Origin: Dehalococcoidales bacterium
GTDB lineage: Bacteria; Chloroflexota; Dehalococcoidia; Dehalococcoidales; UBA2162
Length of the DNA: 37,455 nt
Direction: 5' to 3'
NCBI GenBank assembly: GCA_030698765.1
Contig: JAUYMF010000026.1
Location: 1-37,455, forward strand
The notes beneath the pieces were generated by a model. That model saw nothing but the letters and a program-made list of their open reading frames with translations, was not told the DNA's origin and ran no database searches. The position numbers and the translations under genes are program-made. Positions 14,803 to 23,629 of this stretch are shown here, one piece after another. Numbering within the stretch: the stretch's first letter is position 1; each line of letters opens with the position of its first letter.

Positions 14803-14831
14803 TTGCCTTGGAAATCTGCCTGTGCTATCAT
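14803..14831 (+). promoter_or_regulatory. Promoter of the HdrCB-HdrA operon
   Basis: TTGCCT (14803-14808) and TATCAT (14826-14831) are separated by 17 bp. Predicted start is near 14838, leaving a leader of about 205 nt before the ATG at 15043. Confidence 0.45.
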
Positions 14832-14866
14832 AATAGTGAAAGCGATAATATAGATTGGGGGAACCT

Positions 14867-14901
14867 CAGACGTCGGTACGGAACATATTACCCGGCGTCT
14901 G
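14867..14901 (+). promoter_or_regulatory. Stem-loop in the leader of the Hdr operon
   Basis: CAGACGTCGG pairs with CCGGCGTCTG (10 positions, one G-U) around a 15-nt loop. No T-run follows. Its position early in a 205-nt leader suggests a regulatory or RNA-stability role. Confidence 0.3.
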
Positions 14902-15042
14902 GATAGTTTTAGTCACATTGAACGCCAATTTAAGTCAAAACCACCGCACCAATGTACAGGTCAGCAGGAACGGTACCCCCCGATGGCAACCTGAACAGTC
15001 TTTATCTACCAGAGTAAACGACCCCGGAGACGGAGGATAATA

Positions 15043-16191
15043 ATGCAGATAGTTACTCCTGAAAAAGAAGTCATTGACATCATCAAAGAAGGTGGAACCG
15101 ACCTCTTCAAGTTCTGCTATCAGTGCGGGATGTGTAACACCGCCTGCCCCTGGAACAGGGTGCGCAATTTCCTCATCCGTCGCACCATGCACCAGTCACA
15201 ACTGGGTCTGGTCGACTTTGAAAGTGAAGACCTGTGGCTGTGTGCCACCTGTAACGCCTGCGTGGTAAGGTGCCCGAGGGGCGTCAAGATAATAGACGTC
15301 TGGCGCGCCTTGCGCCAGGTCATCGCCGAGGTGGGCGTCGGCAAGATGCCCGACCCGCTGAGGCTGGCCGTGAAAAACATATCGGCGGTAGGCAATCCCC
15401 TGGGGGAAGACCGGGAAAAGCGGACTGACTGGGCAAAAGACCTGAACGTGAAGACCTTCACCAAAGGCACCGAGGTACTCTACTTCCCCTGTTGTTACCA
15501 GGAATACGATGCCCGCGGTCAAAAGGTAGCCCGGGCGGTGGTTGATATCCTGAACAAGGCAAATGTAGACTTCGGTATCCTGGGGAATGAACAGTCCTGC
15601 TGCGGCGAGAGCGCCCGCAAAGCCGGCAATGAAAGCCTGTTCCGCAGCCTGGTCGAAAGCAACATCGCTCTTTTCAATGATACCGGAGTTACCCGGATTG
15701 TTACCACCTCACCCCACTGCTATCACACTTTTAAGAATGAGTATCCGGACCTGGGCGGTAATTTCGAGGTAATGCATTTCACGCAGTACTTGAGCGAACT
15801 GCTGAACGATGGCAAATTGAAATTTACCAAAGAATTCAACAAGAAGGTGGCCTATCACGATTCCTGTTACCTGGGACGGCACAATAATATTTATGACGAG
15901 CCGCGCCAGATACTGGAGAGCGTTCCGGGACTGGAACTGGTCGAGATGATTGATTCCCGTGAGGACGGCCTGTGCTGCGGCGGCGGCGGCGGCCGCGTCT
16001 GGGAGGAAACCAAAAAAGGAGAAAGGTTCTCCGATATCCGAATAGAACAGGCGCTGGAAACCGGAGCCAGCACCCTGGCCTCTGCCTGCCCGTACTGTAT
16101 GGTCATGTTTGAGGACAGTGTGCTGACCACGGAGAAAAGTGACGTTATTGAAGTTAAAGACCTCTCTGAAATTGTTCAGGAGGCCCTATAG
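15043..16191 (+). CDS. HdrD/HdrCB-type iron-sulfur oxidoreductase (two ferredoxin clusters plus two CCG domains)
   Basis: The 382-aa cytosolic protein begins with two [4Fe-4S] motifs, Cys25-28-31-35 (CYQCGMCNTACP) and Cys65-68-71-75 (CATCNACVVRCP), i.e. an HdrC part. Two CCG domains follow, as in HdrB: Cys148/149, Cys184/185 and Cys224 in the first, and Cys273, Cys309/310, Cys347/350 in the second. In Hdr and its relatives the CCG domains hold noncubane clusters that reduce a disulfide or pass electrons. The true acceptor here is unknown, as bacteria of this type lack CoM/CoB. The GGAGG ribosome site is clear. HdrA follows after 29 bp. Confidence 0.88.
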   Translation: MQIVTPEKEVIDIIKEGGTDLFKFCYQCGMCNTACPWNRVRNFLIRRTMHQSQLGLVDFESEDLWLCATCNACVVRCPRGVKIIDVWRALRQVIAEVGVGKMPDPLRLAVKNISAVGNPLGEDREKRTDWAKDLNVKTFTKGTEVLYFPCCYQEYDARGQKVARAVVDILNKANVDFGILGNEQSCCGESARKAGNESLFRSLVESNIALFNDTGVTRIVTTSPHCYHTFKNEYPDLGGNFEVMHFTQYLSELLNDGKLKFTKEFNKKVAYHDSCYLGRHNNIYDEPRQILESVPGLELVEMIDSREDGLCCGGGGGRVWEETKKGERFSDIRIEQALETGASTLASACPYCMVMFEDSVLTTEKSDVIEVKDLSEIVQEAL

Positions 16192-16220
16192 ATAACCCGA
16201 AGACGGGAGGTAAGCGATAA

Positions 16221-19200
16221 ATGACAACGCAACAGCAAGGTAGTAGAAGGAAAAAACTCCCCCCCACCGGTAATATGGGGGACGTTATGGTGGTCGGTGG
16301 CGGAGTCAGCGGTATCCAGGCTTCGCTGGACCTGGCCAATAACGGCTTCCGTGTTTTCCTGGTTGACGAAGCGCCCAACATCGGCGGCAAGATGGCCCAG
16401 CTCGACAAGACATTCCCGACCAATGACTGCTCGATGTGTATCCTCTCCCCCAAGTTTATCGAGTGTGACCGGCACCCCAATATCGAAATTCTGGCCTATA
16501 CCGAAGTGGAGAAGGTAACAGGGGAAGCCGGAGATTTCCAGGTAACTCTAAGAAGAAAACCCAGGTTCATTGACGAGGAACTATGTATTGGCTGTCGTGA
16601 ATGTCATCACTATTGCCCGGTCAAGATTGCGGACGAATTTAACCAGAACCTGAAGACCAAGAAATCCCTGTTTATTCCCTTCGCCCAGTCTGTCCCCAAC
16701 GTTTCTACTATTGACGAGACAACCTGCCTTTTCTTCCAGGGAAAATGCAAATCCTGCGTGCCGATTTGTAAGAATAATGCCATTGACCTTTACATGAAGG
16801 AAGAAAAGGTAGAGGCCCATGTCGGGGCGATAATTCTGGCCCCGGGCTACCAGGTATTTGACCCGGCGCTGAGGGCGGACTACGGCTACGGCAAGATGCA
16901 AAACGTGATCACCAGCCTGGAATACGAGCGGATAATATGCGCCGCCGGACCTTTCGAGGGTCAGTTGTTACGCCCTTCCGACAAGAAACACGCCAAAAAG
17001 ATAGCCTGGATTCAATGTGTCGGCTCGCGGCAGGTCACCCCGGGCGGCAATAGCTACTGCTCAGCGGTCTGCTGTATGTATACCACCAAGCAGGTAATCC
17101 TGGCCAAGGAACACGACAGCAGCATTGAAACCACGGTATTTCATAACGATATCCGCGCCTACGGCAAGGACTTCGAGCAGTACTACAACCGGGCGGAAAG
17201 AATGCCCGGAGTACGCTACATCAGAAGCTACGTTACCGTAGGTAGAGAAATACCGGAAAGCAAGAACGTGACCATAAAATACTCCGTCGAGGGCGAGGGA
17301 GTTAAAGAAGAAGAATTTGACCTGGTGGTCTTATCCGTAGGACTGGAAGCTTCAACCAGCGCTGAAAAGCTGGCTGAGAAGCTCTCCATTGACCTCAATG
17401 ATCACGGATTCTGCAAGACTAATGAACTCAGTCCTATTGAGACCAGCCGCCCCGGCATCTTTGTCAGCGGGGCTTTCCAGGGTCCCATAGACATTCCCGA
17501 GTCAGTGGTGACTGCCAGCGGCGCCGCCGCTCTCTGCGGCCAGCTACTCGCCGAACAGCGCGGTAAACTGTCCCAAGAAAGGGTATACCCGCCGGAGCGG
17601 GATGTCTCCGGAGAGGAACTGAGGATAGGCGTCTTTGCCTGCCACTGCGGCACTAATATTGCCAGCGTGGTTAGTATACCTGAGCTGGTGGAATACGCCA
17701 AGACCCTGGGTAACGTGGTGCATGTGGAAAATAACCTCTACGCCTGCTCCTCGGACACGGCGAAAGGCATATCCGACACCATCAGAGAGAAGGGGCTCAA
17801 CCGGGTCATCGTTGCCGCCTGTACTCCCCGCACCCACGAGCCGGTATTCCAGGACACACTCCGCGAAGCCGGTATTAATAAATATCTCTTCGTCATGGCT
17901 AACGTGCGGGAACAGTCTTCCTGGGTGCATGCCCGGGAAAAAGAGAAGGCCACCCAGAAAGCCAAAGATATCACCCGGATGGCGGTAGCCCGCGCCATGA
18001 AGCAGCAGCCCCTGGAAGAGTACGAGGTCCCGGTCAACAAGAGAGGGCTGGTACTCGGTGGCGGTCTGGCTGGCATGGTCAGCGCCCTGAGCCTGGCCGA
18101 GCAAGGGTTCCCCGTCACCCTGGTTGAGAAAGAGGCGGAGCTGGGCGGAGTCGCCCGCAGAATACACTACACCCTGGACGGAATGGATGTGCCCGCTTAC
18201 CTGAACAACCTTATCCAGCGGGTTCAGCAGCACCCATTGATTGAACTTCTGACCAAAACCGCGGTCATCAGTAACTCCGGCTATGTCGGAAACTTTGTGA
18301 CTAAAGTAATGTCCGAAGACAAAATAACGGAAATAGAGCACGGCGTTGCCATTATCGCCACTGGCAGCGAAGAGTACAAACCGGCGGAATATCTCTACGG
18401 TAAGGACGAGAGGGTGGTTACCCTCCTCGAACTCGAGGAGCTAATCGCCAAAGATGACGCCAGGTTACTCGATTCACAGAGCCTGGTGATGATACAGTGC
18501 GTCGGCTGCCGGCAGGAAGACCGGCCCCATTGCAGCCGGGTATGCTGTGGTCAAGCGATTAAGAATGCGCTAAAGCTAAAAGAGAAAAAACCCGATATGG
18601 ACATCTACATCCTCTACCGCGATATGAGGACCTACGGTTTTAGAGAGGACTACTACCGGGAAGCGGCCAACCAGGACGTAAAGTTCATCCGCTACGAGGC
18701 TGACGACAAGCCGCAGGTGGAAGTCATCGAAGTCGGTGGCAAGCCCACCTTGAGGGTTACCGTAACCGACCCCATTTTAGGGCAGAAGGTAGCTATTGAT
18801 ACCGACACCCTGGCGCTGGCGGCCGCGGTTATTCCCGCCGCCAGCAATAAAGAAACATCCCAGCAATTCAAGGCACCCCTGAACCAGGACGGCTTCTTCC
18901 TGGAGGCCCACGTAAAGCTGCGCCCGGTGGACTTCGCCGTGGACGGGATTTTCGTCTGTGGTATCGCCCACTTCCCCAAGTATATGCCGGAGACAATAAG
19001 CCAGGCTTACGGAGCCGCTGGCAGGGCCGCCACCATCCTCTCCAAAGAAACGATTGTATCCACCGGTACGATCTGTGAGATTGACGAGGAGAAGTGCATC
19101 GGCTGCAGCATCTGTGCCTCCGTCTGCCCGTTCAAAGCGATAGAGATGCAGGAGTCACCGGAAGGCTTGAAAGCCAAGGTCTTCCCGGTAGTCTGTAAAT

Positions 19201-19337
19201 CGTGCGGTATCTGTAACGTCAAATGCCCCACCGGGGCCGCCTCCCTCAAGCACTTCAATGACGAGCAGATTTTCACGCAGATTGAGACCGCATTCAGGAC
19301 GCCCGCGGGCAAGGAAAAGGAACTGCAACCGGTCTAA
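16221..19337 (+). CDS. Tandem HdrA-like FAD/iron-sulfur protein
   Basis: The 1038-aa protein carries two HdrA modules. The first has a dinucleotide-binding GGGVSG (residues 26-31), NDCSMCILSP (Cys70, Cys73), and an inserted pair of clusters (Cys122-125-128-132; Cys169, 176, 179, 183), then WIQCVGSR and YCSAVCCMYT. The second starts with the HdrA N-terminal domain (LRIGVFACHCGTNI, about 470), a second GGGLAGM (about 610), IQCVGCR and SRVCCGQ, and a C-terminal ferredoxin pair (CIGCSICASVCP; CKSCGICNVKCP). HdrA holds the FAD of flavin-based electron bifurcation, so two FAD sites in one chain are likely. It follows the HdrCB-type gene and ends before a strong terminator. Confidence 0.9.
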   Translation: MTTQQQGSRRKKLPPTGNMGDVMVVGGGVSGIQASLDLANNGFRVFLVDEAPNIGGKMAQLDKTFPTNDCSMCILSPKFIECDRHPNIEILAYTEVEKVTGEAGDFQVTLRRKPRFIDEELCIGCRECHHYCPVKIADEFNQNLKTKKSLFIPFAQSVPNVSTIDETTCLFFQGKCKSCVPICKNNAIDLYMKEEKVEAHVGAIILAPGYQVFDPALRADYGYGKMQNVITSLEYERIICAAGPFEGQLLRPSDKKHAKKIAWIQCVGSRQVTPGGNSYCSAVCCMYTTKQVILAKEHDSSIETTVFHNDIRAYGKDFEQYYNRAERMPGVRYIRSYVTVGREIPESKNVTIKYSVEGEGVKEEEFDLVVLSVGLEASTSAEKLAEKLSIDLNDHGFCKTNELSPIETSRPGIFVSGAFQGPIDIPESVVTASGAAALCGQLLAEQRGKLSQERVYPPERDVSGEELRIGVFACHCGTNIASVVSIPELVEYAKTLGNVVHVENNLYACSSDTAKGISDTIREKGLNRVIVAACTPRTHEPVFQDTLREAGINKYLFVMANVREQSSWVHAREKEKATQKAKDITRMAVARAMKQQPLEEYEVPVNKRGLVLGGGLAGMVSALSLAEQGFPVTLVEKEAELGGVARRIHYTLDGMDVPAYLNNLIQRVQQHPLIELLTKTAVISNSGYVGNFVTKVMSEDKITEIEHGVAIIATGSEEYKPAEYLYGKDERVVTLLELEELIAKDDARLLDSQSLVMIQCVGCRQEDRPHCSRVCCGQAIKNALKLKEKKPDMDIYILYRDMRTYGFREDYYREAANQDVKFIRYEADDKPQVEVIEVGGKPTLRVTVTDPILGQKVAIDTDTLALAAAVIPAASNKETSQQFKAPLNQDGFFLEAHVKLRPVDFAVDGIFVCGIAHFPKYMPETISQAYGAAGRAATILSKETIVSTGTICEIDEEKCIGCSICASVCPFKAIEMQESPEGLKAKVFPVVCKSCGICNVKCPTGAASLKHFNDEQIFTQIETAFRTPAGKEKELQPV

Positions 19338-19383
19338 ACATCCGGCGGGATAAAGAGAATAGCTCAGAACTGAGTGATAATAT

Positions 19384-19421
19384 AGCAAGAAGGGCGAGTA
19401 ATCTCGCCCTTCTTGCTTTTT
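19384..19421 (+). terminator. Strong intrinsic terminator after the Hdr operon
   Basis: A 15-bp perfect stem AGCAAGAAGGGCGAG / CTCGCCCTTCTTGCT with a TAAT loop is followed directly by TTTT. The A/T composition of its flanks means it could also stop the convergent minus-strand operon ending at 19483. Confidence 0.9.
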
Positions 19422-19482
19422 AGAAATCAGCCCGGTAGAGGAGGAGCTTGCTTCCGGGATGAGTTTGTTTTCCCGCCTTGAT

Positions 19483-20370
19483 TTATCCGGAGAAACCAAG
19501 ACCGGTGAAAGAGAGTCCTTCTCTGGCTGTTTTCAGTAATGAAGCGTCGGCGGTATCCTGGAACCGTGAGTTGGCTAAATCTACACCCAGGCTGGCCACC
19601 AGGTCTTTGATATCATCGGGGAGTTCGTAAGCGGTGACTAAAACCACCAGTTGAAACTCTTCCTTCATGGTTTTGCCATTATCATCATATTCCACAACCA
19701 GGTTTCGGGTGTCCCCGTTCTCAGTGATGGCTGATACCTCCCCGCTGCCCAGACTGATCCTGGCCTTTCCGCCCAGTTCCTTCTTCAGTTCAGCCTGATA
19801 AGATTCAGCATCAGCAAAGAAGAGATGGGTTTCTTCCAGATTCGGGATCTTGCGGTGGGCGGCCAGGGCTGCTTTAGCGGCGCGTGCCAGAGCGCTGGCA
19901 TCCAGATAAAGTCCCACGGGGACAAAAGCAATCCTGGTCGGTATTTCACCATCATAGGGACGCAGCACCAGCCCGTCATAAACGCCATTATCACTCAGGA
20001 TACGCTCAAACTGGGCGAAGGTGACCACGTTAGTGAATTTCCCGTAGCCATATTTTTCATCGATATAAGCCGGGGTTCTCTCCACGCCGGGGGCGATTAT
20101 TATCGAGTCAGCCTCAATTTCGATATCATTATCAACCTGACTGAAGTCAATCCCCTTGTTGTGGCAGGCCGCCAGACATAAGGCGCAACCGATACAGCGG
20201 CGGCAACTCAAACAACGTACCGCCTCCGCCATCGCCTGCTCCTGACTAAAATCAAGCTCCACCTCATCAAAGTTAGTTACCCTCTCTTCAACCGGAAGCT
20301 CGGGTAGCTTCTGGCGTTCGGTGGGGACGTCTTTGAATTCTATCAGATATCTTCCGCTACGCTCCGCCAT
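19483..20370 (-). CDS. HdrA C-terminal-half protein with GltD-type iron-sulfur motif
   Basis: The 295-aa protein starts with the linker seen near the C-terminus of GltD-type proteins (LPELPVEERVTNFDEVELDFSQEQAMAEAVRCLSC) and has a Cys cluster (Cys53, 56, 59, 62, 65, 69). From about residue 85 it matches the second half of HdrA: ADSIIIAPGVERT, YGYGKFTNVVTFAQFERILS and RPYDGEIPTRIAFVPVG, where normal HdrA has IAWIQCVGSR. The Cys at that site is therefore absent. There is no FAD-binding GxGxxG of its own. It starts 6 nt after, and in the same reading frame as, the GltD/HdrA hybrid, and probably completes it in a complex. Confidence 0.75.
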   Translation of the reverse strand: MAERSGRYLIEFKDVPTERQKLPELPVEERVTNFDEVELDFSQEQAMAEAVRCLSCRRCIGCALCLAACHNKGIDFSQVDNDIEIEADSIIIAPGVERTPAYIDEKYGYGKFTNVVTFAQFERILSDNGVYDGLVLRPYDGEIPTRIAFVPVGLYLDASALARAAKAALAAHRKIPNLEETHLFFADAESYQAELKKELGGKARISLGSGEVSAITENGDTRNLVVEYDDNGKTMKEEFQLVVLVTAYELPDDIKDLVASLGVDLANSRFQDTADASLLKTAREGLSFTGLGFSG

Positions 20371-20376
20371 ATCGCT

Positions 20377-22044
20377 TTACTCTCCCCCCAAATAGTGGAT
20401 AATCGAATCGGCCGCTTTATGACCGGCGGCAATAGCCCCGATAGCTGTCGCCGGGCCGGTAACCGCATCACCGCCGGCAAAGACGCCATCACGGGTTGTC
20501 GCCAGCGTATCCGGGTCAACCAGAAACGTATCCCTTCTCGTCGTCTCAATACCGCCACCTTTACCGAGGAAGGATACATCTGTAGCCTGGCCGATGGCCG
20601 GTATAATTGTATCCAGTTCAATATCAAACTCAGAACCTTTAACCGGTACCGGGCGTCTTCTTCCCGAGGCATCCGGTTCCCCCAGCTCCATACGGGTGCA
20701 CTTTATCCCTTTCGCCTTACCGCCGCTGACGAGAACCTCAGCCGGCGCCACCAGGTACTGAATTTCCACACCCTCCTCCTCAGCCGCCTCAATCTCTTCT
20801 TCAGTAGCCGGCATCTCTTGCCGGGTACGCCGGTAAAGCAGGAACACCTTCTTGGCCCCAATGCGGAGAGCTGAGCGGGCGGCATCAATAGCCACATTAC
20901 CGCCACCAATCACGCCCACCTTTTCTCCGATCTTAACCTTTTTGCCCAGGTTCATCTCTCTGAGAAAGTCCACTCCATTGATCACCATCTCAGCGTCTTC
21001 TCCCGGTACTCCCAGCTTCTGGCTCAGATGAGCGCCGACAGCGACAAATACCGCCTTGAAGCCCTGCCCGAAAAGGTCATCAATACTCAGGTCTTTACCG
21101 ATAGGGGTACCGGTCTTGATTTCCACGCCAAGGTCGGTTATGGCGTCAACTTCTCGCTGTAATATCTCCCGGGGCAACCTGTACTCGGGAACACCAACCG
21201 CCAGCATTCCCCCGACTACCGGCAGCGCCTCAAACACGGTAACCCGGTAACCTTTTGAGGCCAGGTCATTAGCGCAGGTGAGACCGGCCGGTCCGGCGCC
21301 GATGATGGCCACCTTCTCCTCACGCGGATTGGGTCTTGCCGGTGGTCTCCGCCGCCGCGCCGACTTTATTTCATAATCACAAACGAAACGCCTCAGCGAC
21401 CTGATAGCGATCGCCTGGTCCTGTATTCCCCGGTTGCAGACAAGCTCGCAGGGATGGGTACAGATACGCCCGCAGACTCCGGGGAAAGGTAGCCGCTGCC
21501 GTATCAGTGCCAGCGACTCCTCAAATTTTCCGTCAGCAATCAGGCCAACATAGCCCCGGACATCCAGATGCACCGGGCAGGTCTGCTGACAGATAGGCAT
21601 ATTTTCCCTGACGATGTTATAAACATCCGCCTCCCGATTGGAGAAATCGATAGCGGTACGTAAAGTAAGACCTCCGTTGGTTTCATCCTCCAGACTTACA
21701 GGGCAGATGCCGAGAGCGTTACAAAAATTATCACATTCTCCATCAATGACTCTCGCTGGTTTTTGCCTGACCCTGACCTTGAACCCGCCATCCTTTTCCG
21801 CAACCCTCTTCACCTCAGCGTTAGTAATTACTTCAATGTTACTATTCTGTCTCAGTTCCGCCAGGTCAGCGCCGGTAAACAGGTCATCCGGTGCCAGACT
21901 CTCACCGGGCAGTATGCTTTCACCGGCGACGCTGGCCTCCCTTCCCACCAGATAGACCTTCTTTCCGGCCTTGGCCTGCTCTAAGGCCGCTCTTACCCCG
22001 GCTACACCACCCCCGATAATTACTACGGTGTTTTTACCTGCCAT
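20377..22044 (-). CDS. HdrA N-terminal half fused to a GltD-like NAD(P)H oxidoreductase
   Basis: The 555-aa protein starts with an HdrA-like FAD half-domain (GGGVAGVRAALEQA, residues 11-24; KVYLVGREASVAG) and a short Cys motif (Cys104, 108, 114). From about residue 140 it is GltD-like (small-subunit glutamate synthase family): Cys152/156 and Cys191/195/199/203 for iron-sulfur clusters, FAD site IIGAGPAGLTCANDLASKGY, NAD(P) site VIGGGNVAIDAARSALR and C-terminal FAGGDAVTGPATAIGAIAAGHKAA. It probably oxidises or reduces NAD(P)H and passes electrons to iron-sulfur partners. It overlaps the MvhD stop by one base (TAATG), so translation is coupled. Confidence 0.85.
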   Translation of the reverse strand: MAGKNTVVIIGGGVAGVRAALEQAKAGKKVYLVGREASVAGESILPGESLAPDDLFTGADLAELRQNSNIEVITNAEVKRVAEKDGGFKVRVRQKPARVIDGECDNFCNALGICPVSLEDETNGGLTLRTAIDFSNREADVYNIVRENMPICQQTCPVHLDVRGYVGLIADGKFEESLALIRQRLPFPGVCGRICTHPCELVCNRGIQDQAIAIRSLRRFVCDYEIKSARRRRPPARPNPREEKVAIIGAGPAGLTCANDLASKGYRVTVFEALPVVGGMLAVGVPEYRLPREILQREVDAITDLGVEIKTGTPIGKDLSIDDLFGQGFKAVFVAVGAHLSQKLGVPGEDAEMVINGVDFLREMNLGKKVKIGEKVGVIGGGNVAIDAARSALRIGAKKVFLLYRRTRQEMPATEEEIEAAEEEGVEIQYLVAPAEVLVSGGKAKGIKCTRMELGEPDASGRRRPVPVKGSEFDIELDTIIPAIGQATDVSFLGKGGGIETTRRDTFLVDPDTLATTRDGVFAGGDAVTGPATAIGAIAAGHKAADSIIHYLGGE

Positions 22045-22826
22045 TAATCCTTTCCTTTAGCTGAGGCCACATACAATGGCGAAGTTTCTTTAATGCCGTC
22101 AAGCTCAAGGAAGCCCTTACGTCTCAAGGCGACCACATATTTGAGGACACGGGGGGAACTGACCCCTATCCTGCCGGCAATCTCCTTGACCGAGAGAGGT
22201 TCTTCCTGCGTCAGTAATAATATTTTACTTATCGGTATCTCATCGGCGATGACGCCTTCCAGCACCCGGTCCATTTCATGCCGGGTAAAGACCTCACCGT
22301 ACTTGTTGCCTTCAGTAGTAAACTCCGTCTGCTTGCCGCTGACTCCCCGCAGCCGTCTGCTTTCCGCGGCTAGCTTGGCTGCCTTCAACTCGAACTCCAG
22401 TTCCTCGGCGCTCATTTCCTCCGCCGAACCCAGCGGCCCGAGCTTTCTAACCTGTTCGGTAAAACTGTTCACCATCTCCGCGAAGCGGCCGCCCTCCGCC
22501 GCCGATGCCCAGTCCAGCGCCAATCTGCCGGGGTCGAGACCGATATAGTTCAATAACATTCTGGTCTCAACCACCGCATTCATCGCCTCATAGTTACCCG
22601 TAGTGTAGTGACAGTCCCCCGGATGGCAACCGAGGACCATGACGCCATCAGCGCCACTGAGGAAACCGCTGATGACGAATTTAGGGTCTACCCGGCCGGA
22701 ACACATTACCCTGACAATAACGATATTGTGGGCATATTGAGTCCGTGAAACACCGGCTAAATCAGCCGCGGCATAAGAACACCAACTGCAACAGAAACCC
22801 AGTATCTTCGGTTCAAAGGTACTCAC
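22044..22826 (-). CDS. MvhD/FlpD-type electron transfer protein with C-terminal winged-helix domain
   Basis: The 260-aa protein has an N-terminal MvhD domain (about 8-135) with Cys12, 13, 16 (GFCCSWCSY), Cys42 (MCSGRVDP), Cys67 and Cys72 (GCHPGDCHY), ligands for a [2Fe-2S] cluster. MvhD connects hydrogenase or formate dehydrogenase to HdrA. After a charged helical linker (about 140-195), residues about 205-250 form a helix-turn-helix (LSVKEIAGRIGVSSPRVLKYVVALRRKGFLEL), suggesting DNA binding or a structural reuse. The start is GTG 22826 with GGGAG upstream. It is the first gene of the mvhD-gltD-hdrA' operon. Confidence 0.85.
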   Translation of the reverse strand: MSTFEPKILGFCCSWCSYAAADLAGVSRTQYAHNIVIVRVMCSGRVDPKFVISGFLSGADGVMVLGCHPGDCHYTTGNYEAMNAVVETRMLLNYIGLDPGRLALDWASAAEGGRFAEMVNSFTEQVRKLGPLGSAEEMSAEELEFELKAAKLAAESRRLRGVSGKQTEFTTEGNKYGEVFTRHEMDRVLEGVIADEIPISKILLLTQEEPLSVKEIAGRIGVSSPRVLKYVVALRRKGFLELDGIKETSPLYVASAKGKD

Positions 22827-22892
22827 GCCAACTCCCGATAAGCTTAAACTTTACGACAACCATGGACTGATTCTTACCTATAATTATCACCA

Positions 22893-22921
22893 ATATTACC
22901 GCATCTTAACTAATGCGTCAA
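22893..22921 (-). promoter_or_regulatory. Promoter of the mvhD-gltD/hdrA operon
   Basis: On the minus strand TTGACG (22921-22916) and TAATAT (22898-22893) have a 17-bp spacer. Transcription would start near 22886, about 60 nt before the GTG. A second, weaker pair (TTGACT 22982-22977 and TATAGT 22961-22956, 15-bp spacer) lies further upstream. Confidence 0.6.
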
Positions 22922-23017
22922 ATTCTGACCGGCAGGGAGAAAAATACGCATCAGCACTATACTACCCCAATTCTATAGTCAATGTCCACCACCGCCTGCA
23001 AAGGTAACCAACCGCTT

Positions 23018-23629
23018 CTAAGAAGCCGTCACTAACTCCACACCCCTGTCGAAGGCCTTCATATTAAGCTCAAATGCCTTGGGGAAGCGCTCCTTTAATA
23101 TCGGCTCTATGGAACTCCGGTCCAGCGGCAACCCACCCGATCCAATCAGGGCGCCGACCAGAATCACGTTGGAGAGAATAGGGTTACCCAGCTTTTGCGC
23201 TTCATCGGTAGCATTTATCACCCAGGTTTTAGCTGACATGCTCTTGATGGTATCAATGACTTTACTCACTTCAGGATAGGCGCCCGTGCCCGAAATATCG
23301 ATAGAGTATATCGGCCTGGGGTTGACTATGGTGACCACATCCGGGTTACCGTACTCTCCCAGCATCCGCAGGGCTTCCACCGGTTCCATACCCAGAATAA
23401 TATCGCCATGCCCCTCGGGGATAAACGGGCCGTACGTTATTTCCTGGGAAATCCTGACGTAGTTCATCACCGGGCCGCCCCGCTGATTGGAGCCGTAAAC
23501 ATTTCCGAAACTGACCAGGTACCCGTCCCTCATCAAAGCTTGACTGATCAGATAGGATATCACCACATTACCCTGTCCGGCGACACCGATAATAATTACG
23601 TTCAGGGGATCCTTGACCAATTTCTTCAT
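23018..23629 (-). CDS. iorB: Indolepyruvate ferredoxin oxidoreductase, beta subunit
   Basis: The 203-aa protein has the gamma-domain pattern of 2-oxoacid:ferredoxin oxidoreductases (NVIIIGVAGQGNVVISYLISQALMRDGY, then GSNQRGGPVMNYVRIS). With IorA it oxidatively decarboxylates aryl-pyruvates to aryl-acyl-CoA, reducing ferredoxin. I chose ATG 23629 because it overlaps the IorA stop by 4 bp (ATGA), the usual coupled arrangement; the longer upstream frame reads through the ferredoxin region of iorA in another frame and is not real. Confidence 0.9.
   Translation of the reverse strand: MKKLVKDPLNVIIIGVAGQGNVVISYLISQALMRDGYLVSFGNVYGSNQRGGPVMNYVRISQEITYGPFIPEGHGDIILGMEPVEALRMLGEYGNPDVVTIVNPRPIYSIDISGTGAYPEVSKVIDTIKSMSAKTWVINATDEAQKLGNPILSNVILVGALIGSGGLPLDRSSIEPILKERFPKAFELNMKAFDRGVELVTAS

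Noticed and set aside
17544-18341. 265-codon open frame on the minus strand opposite the double HdrA
   Set aside because: It is fully inside a certain gene on the other strand, has no family pattern, and is not positioned in any operon.
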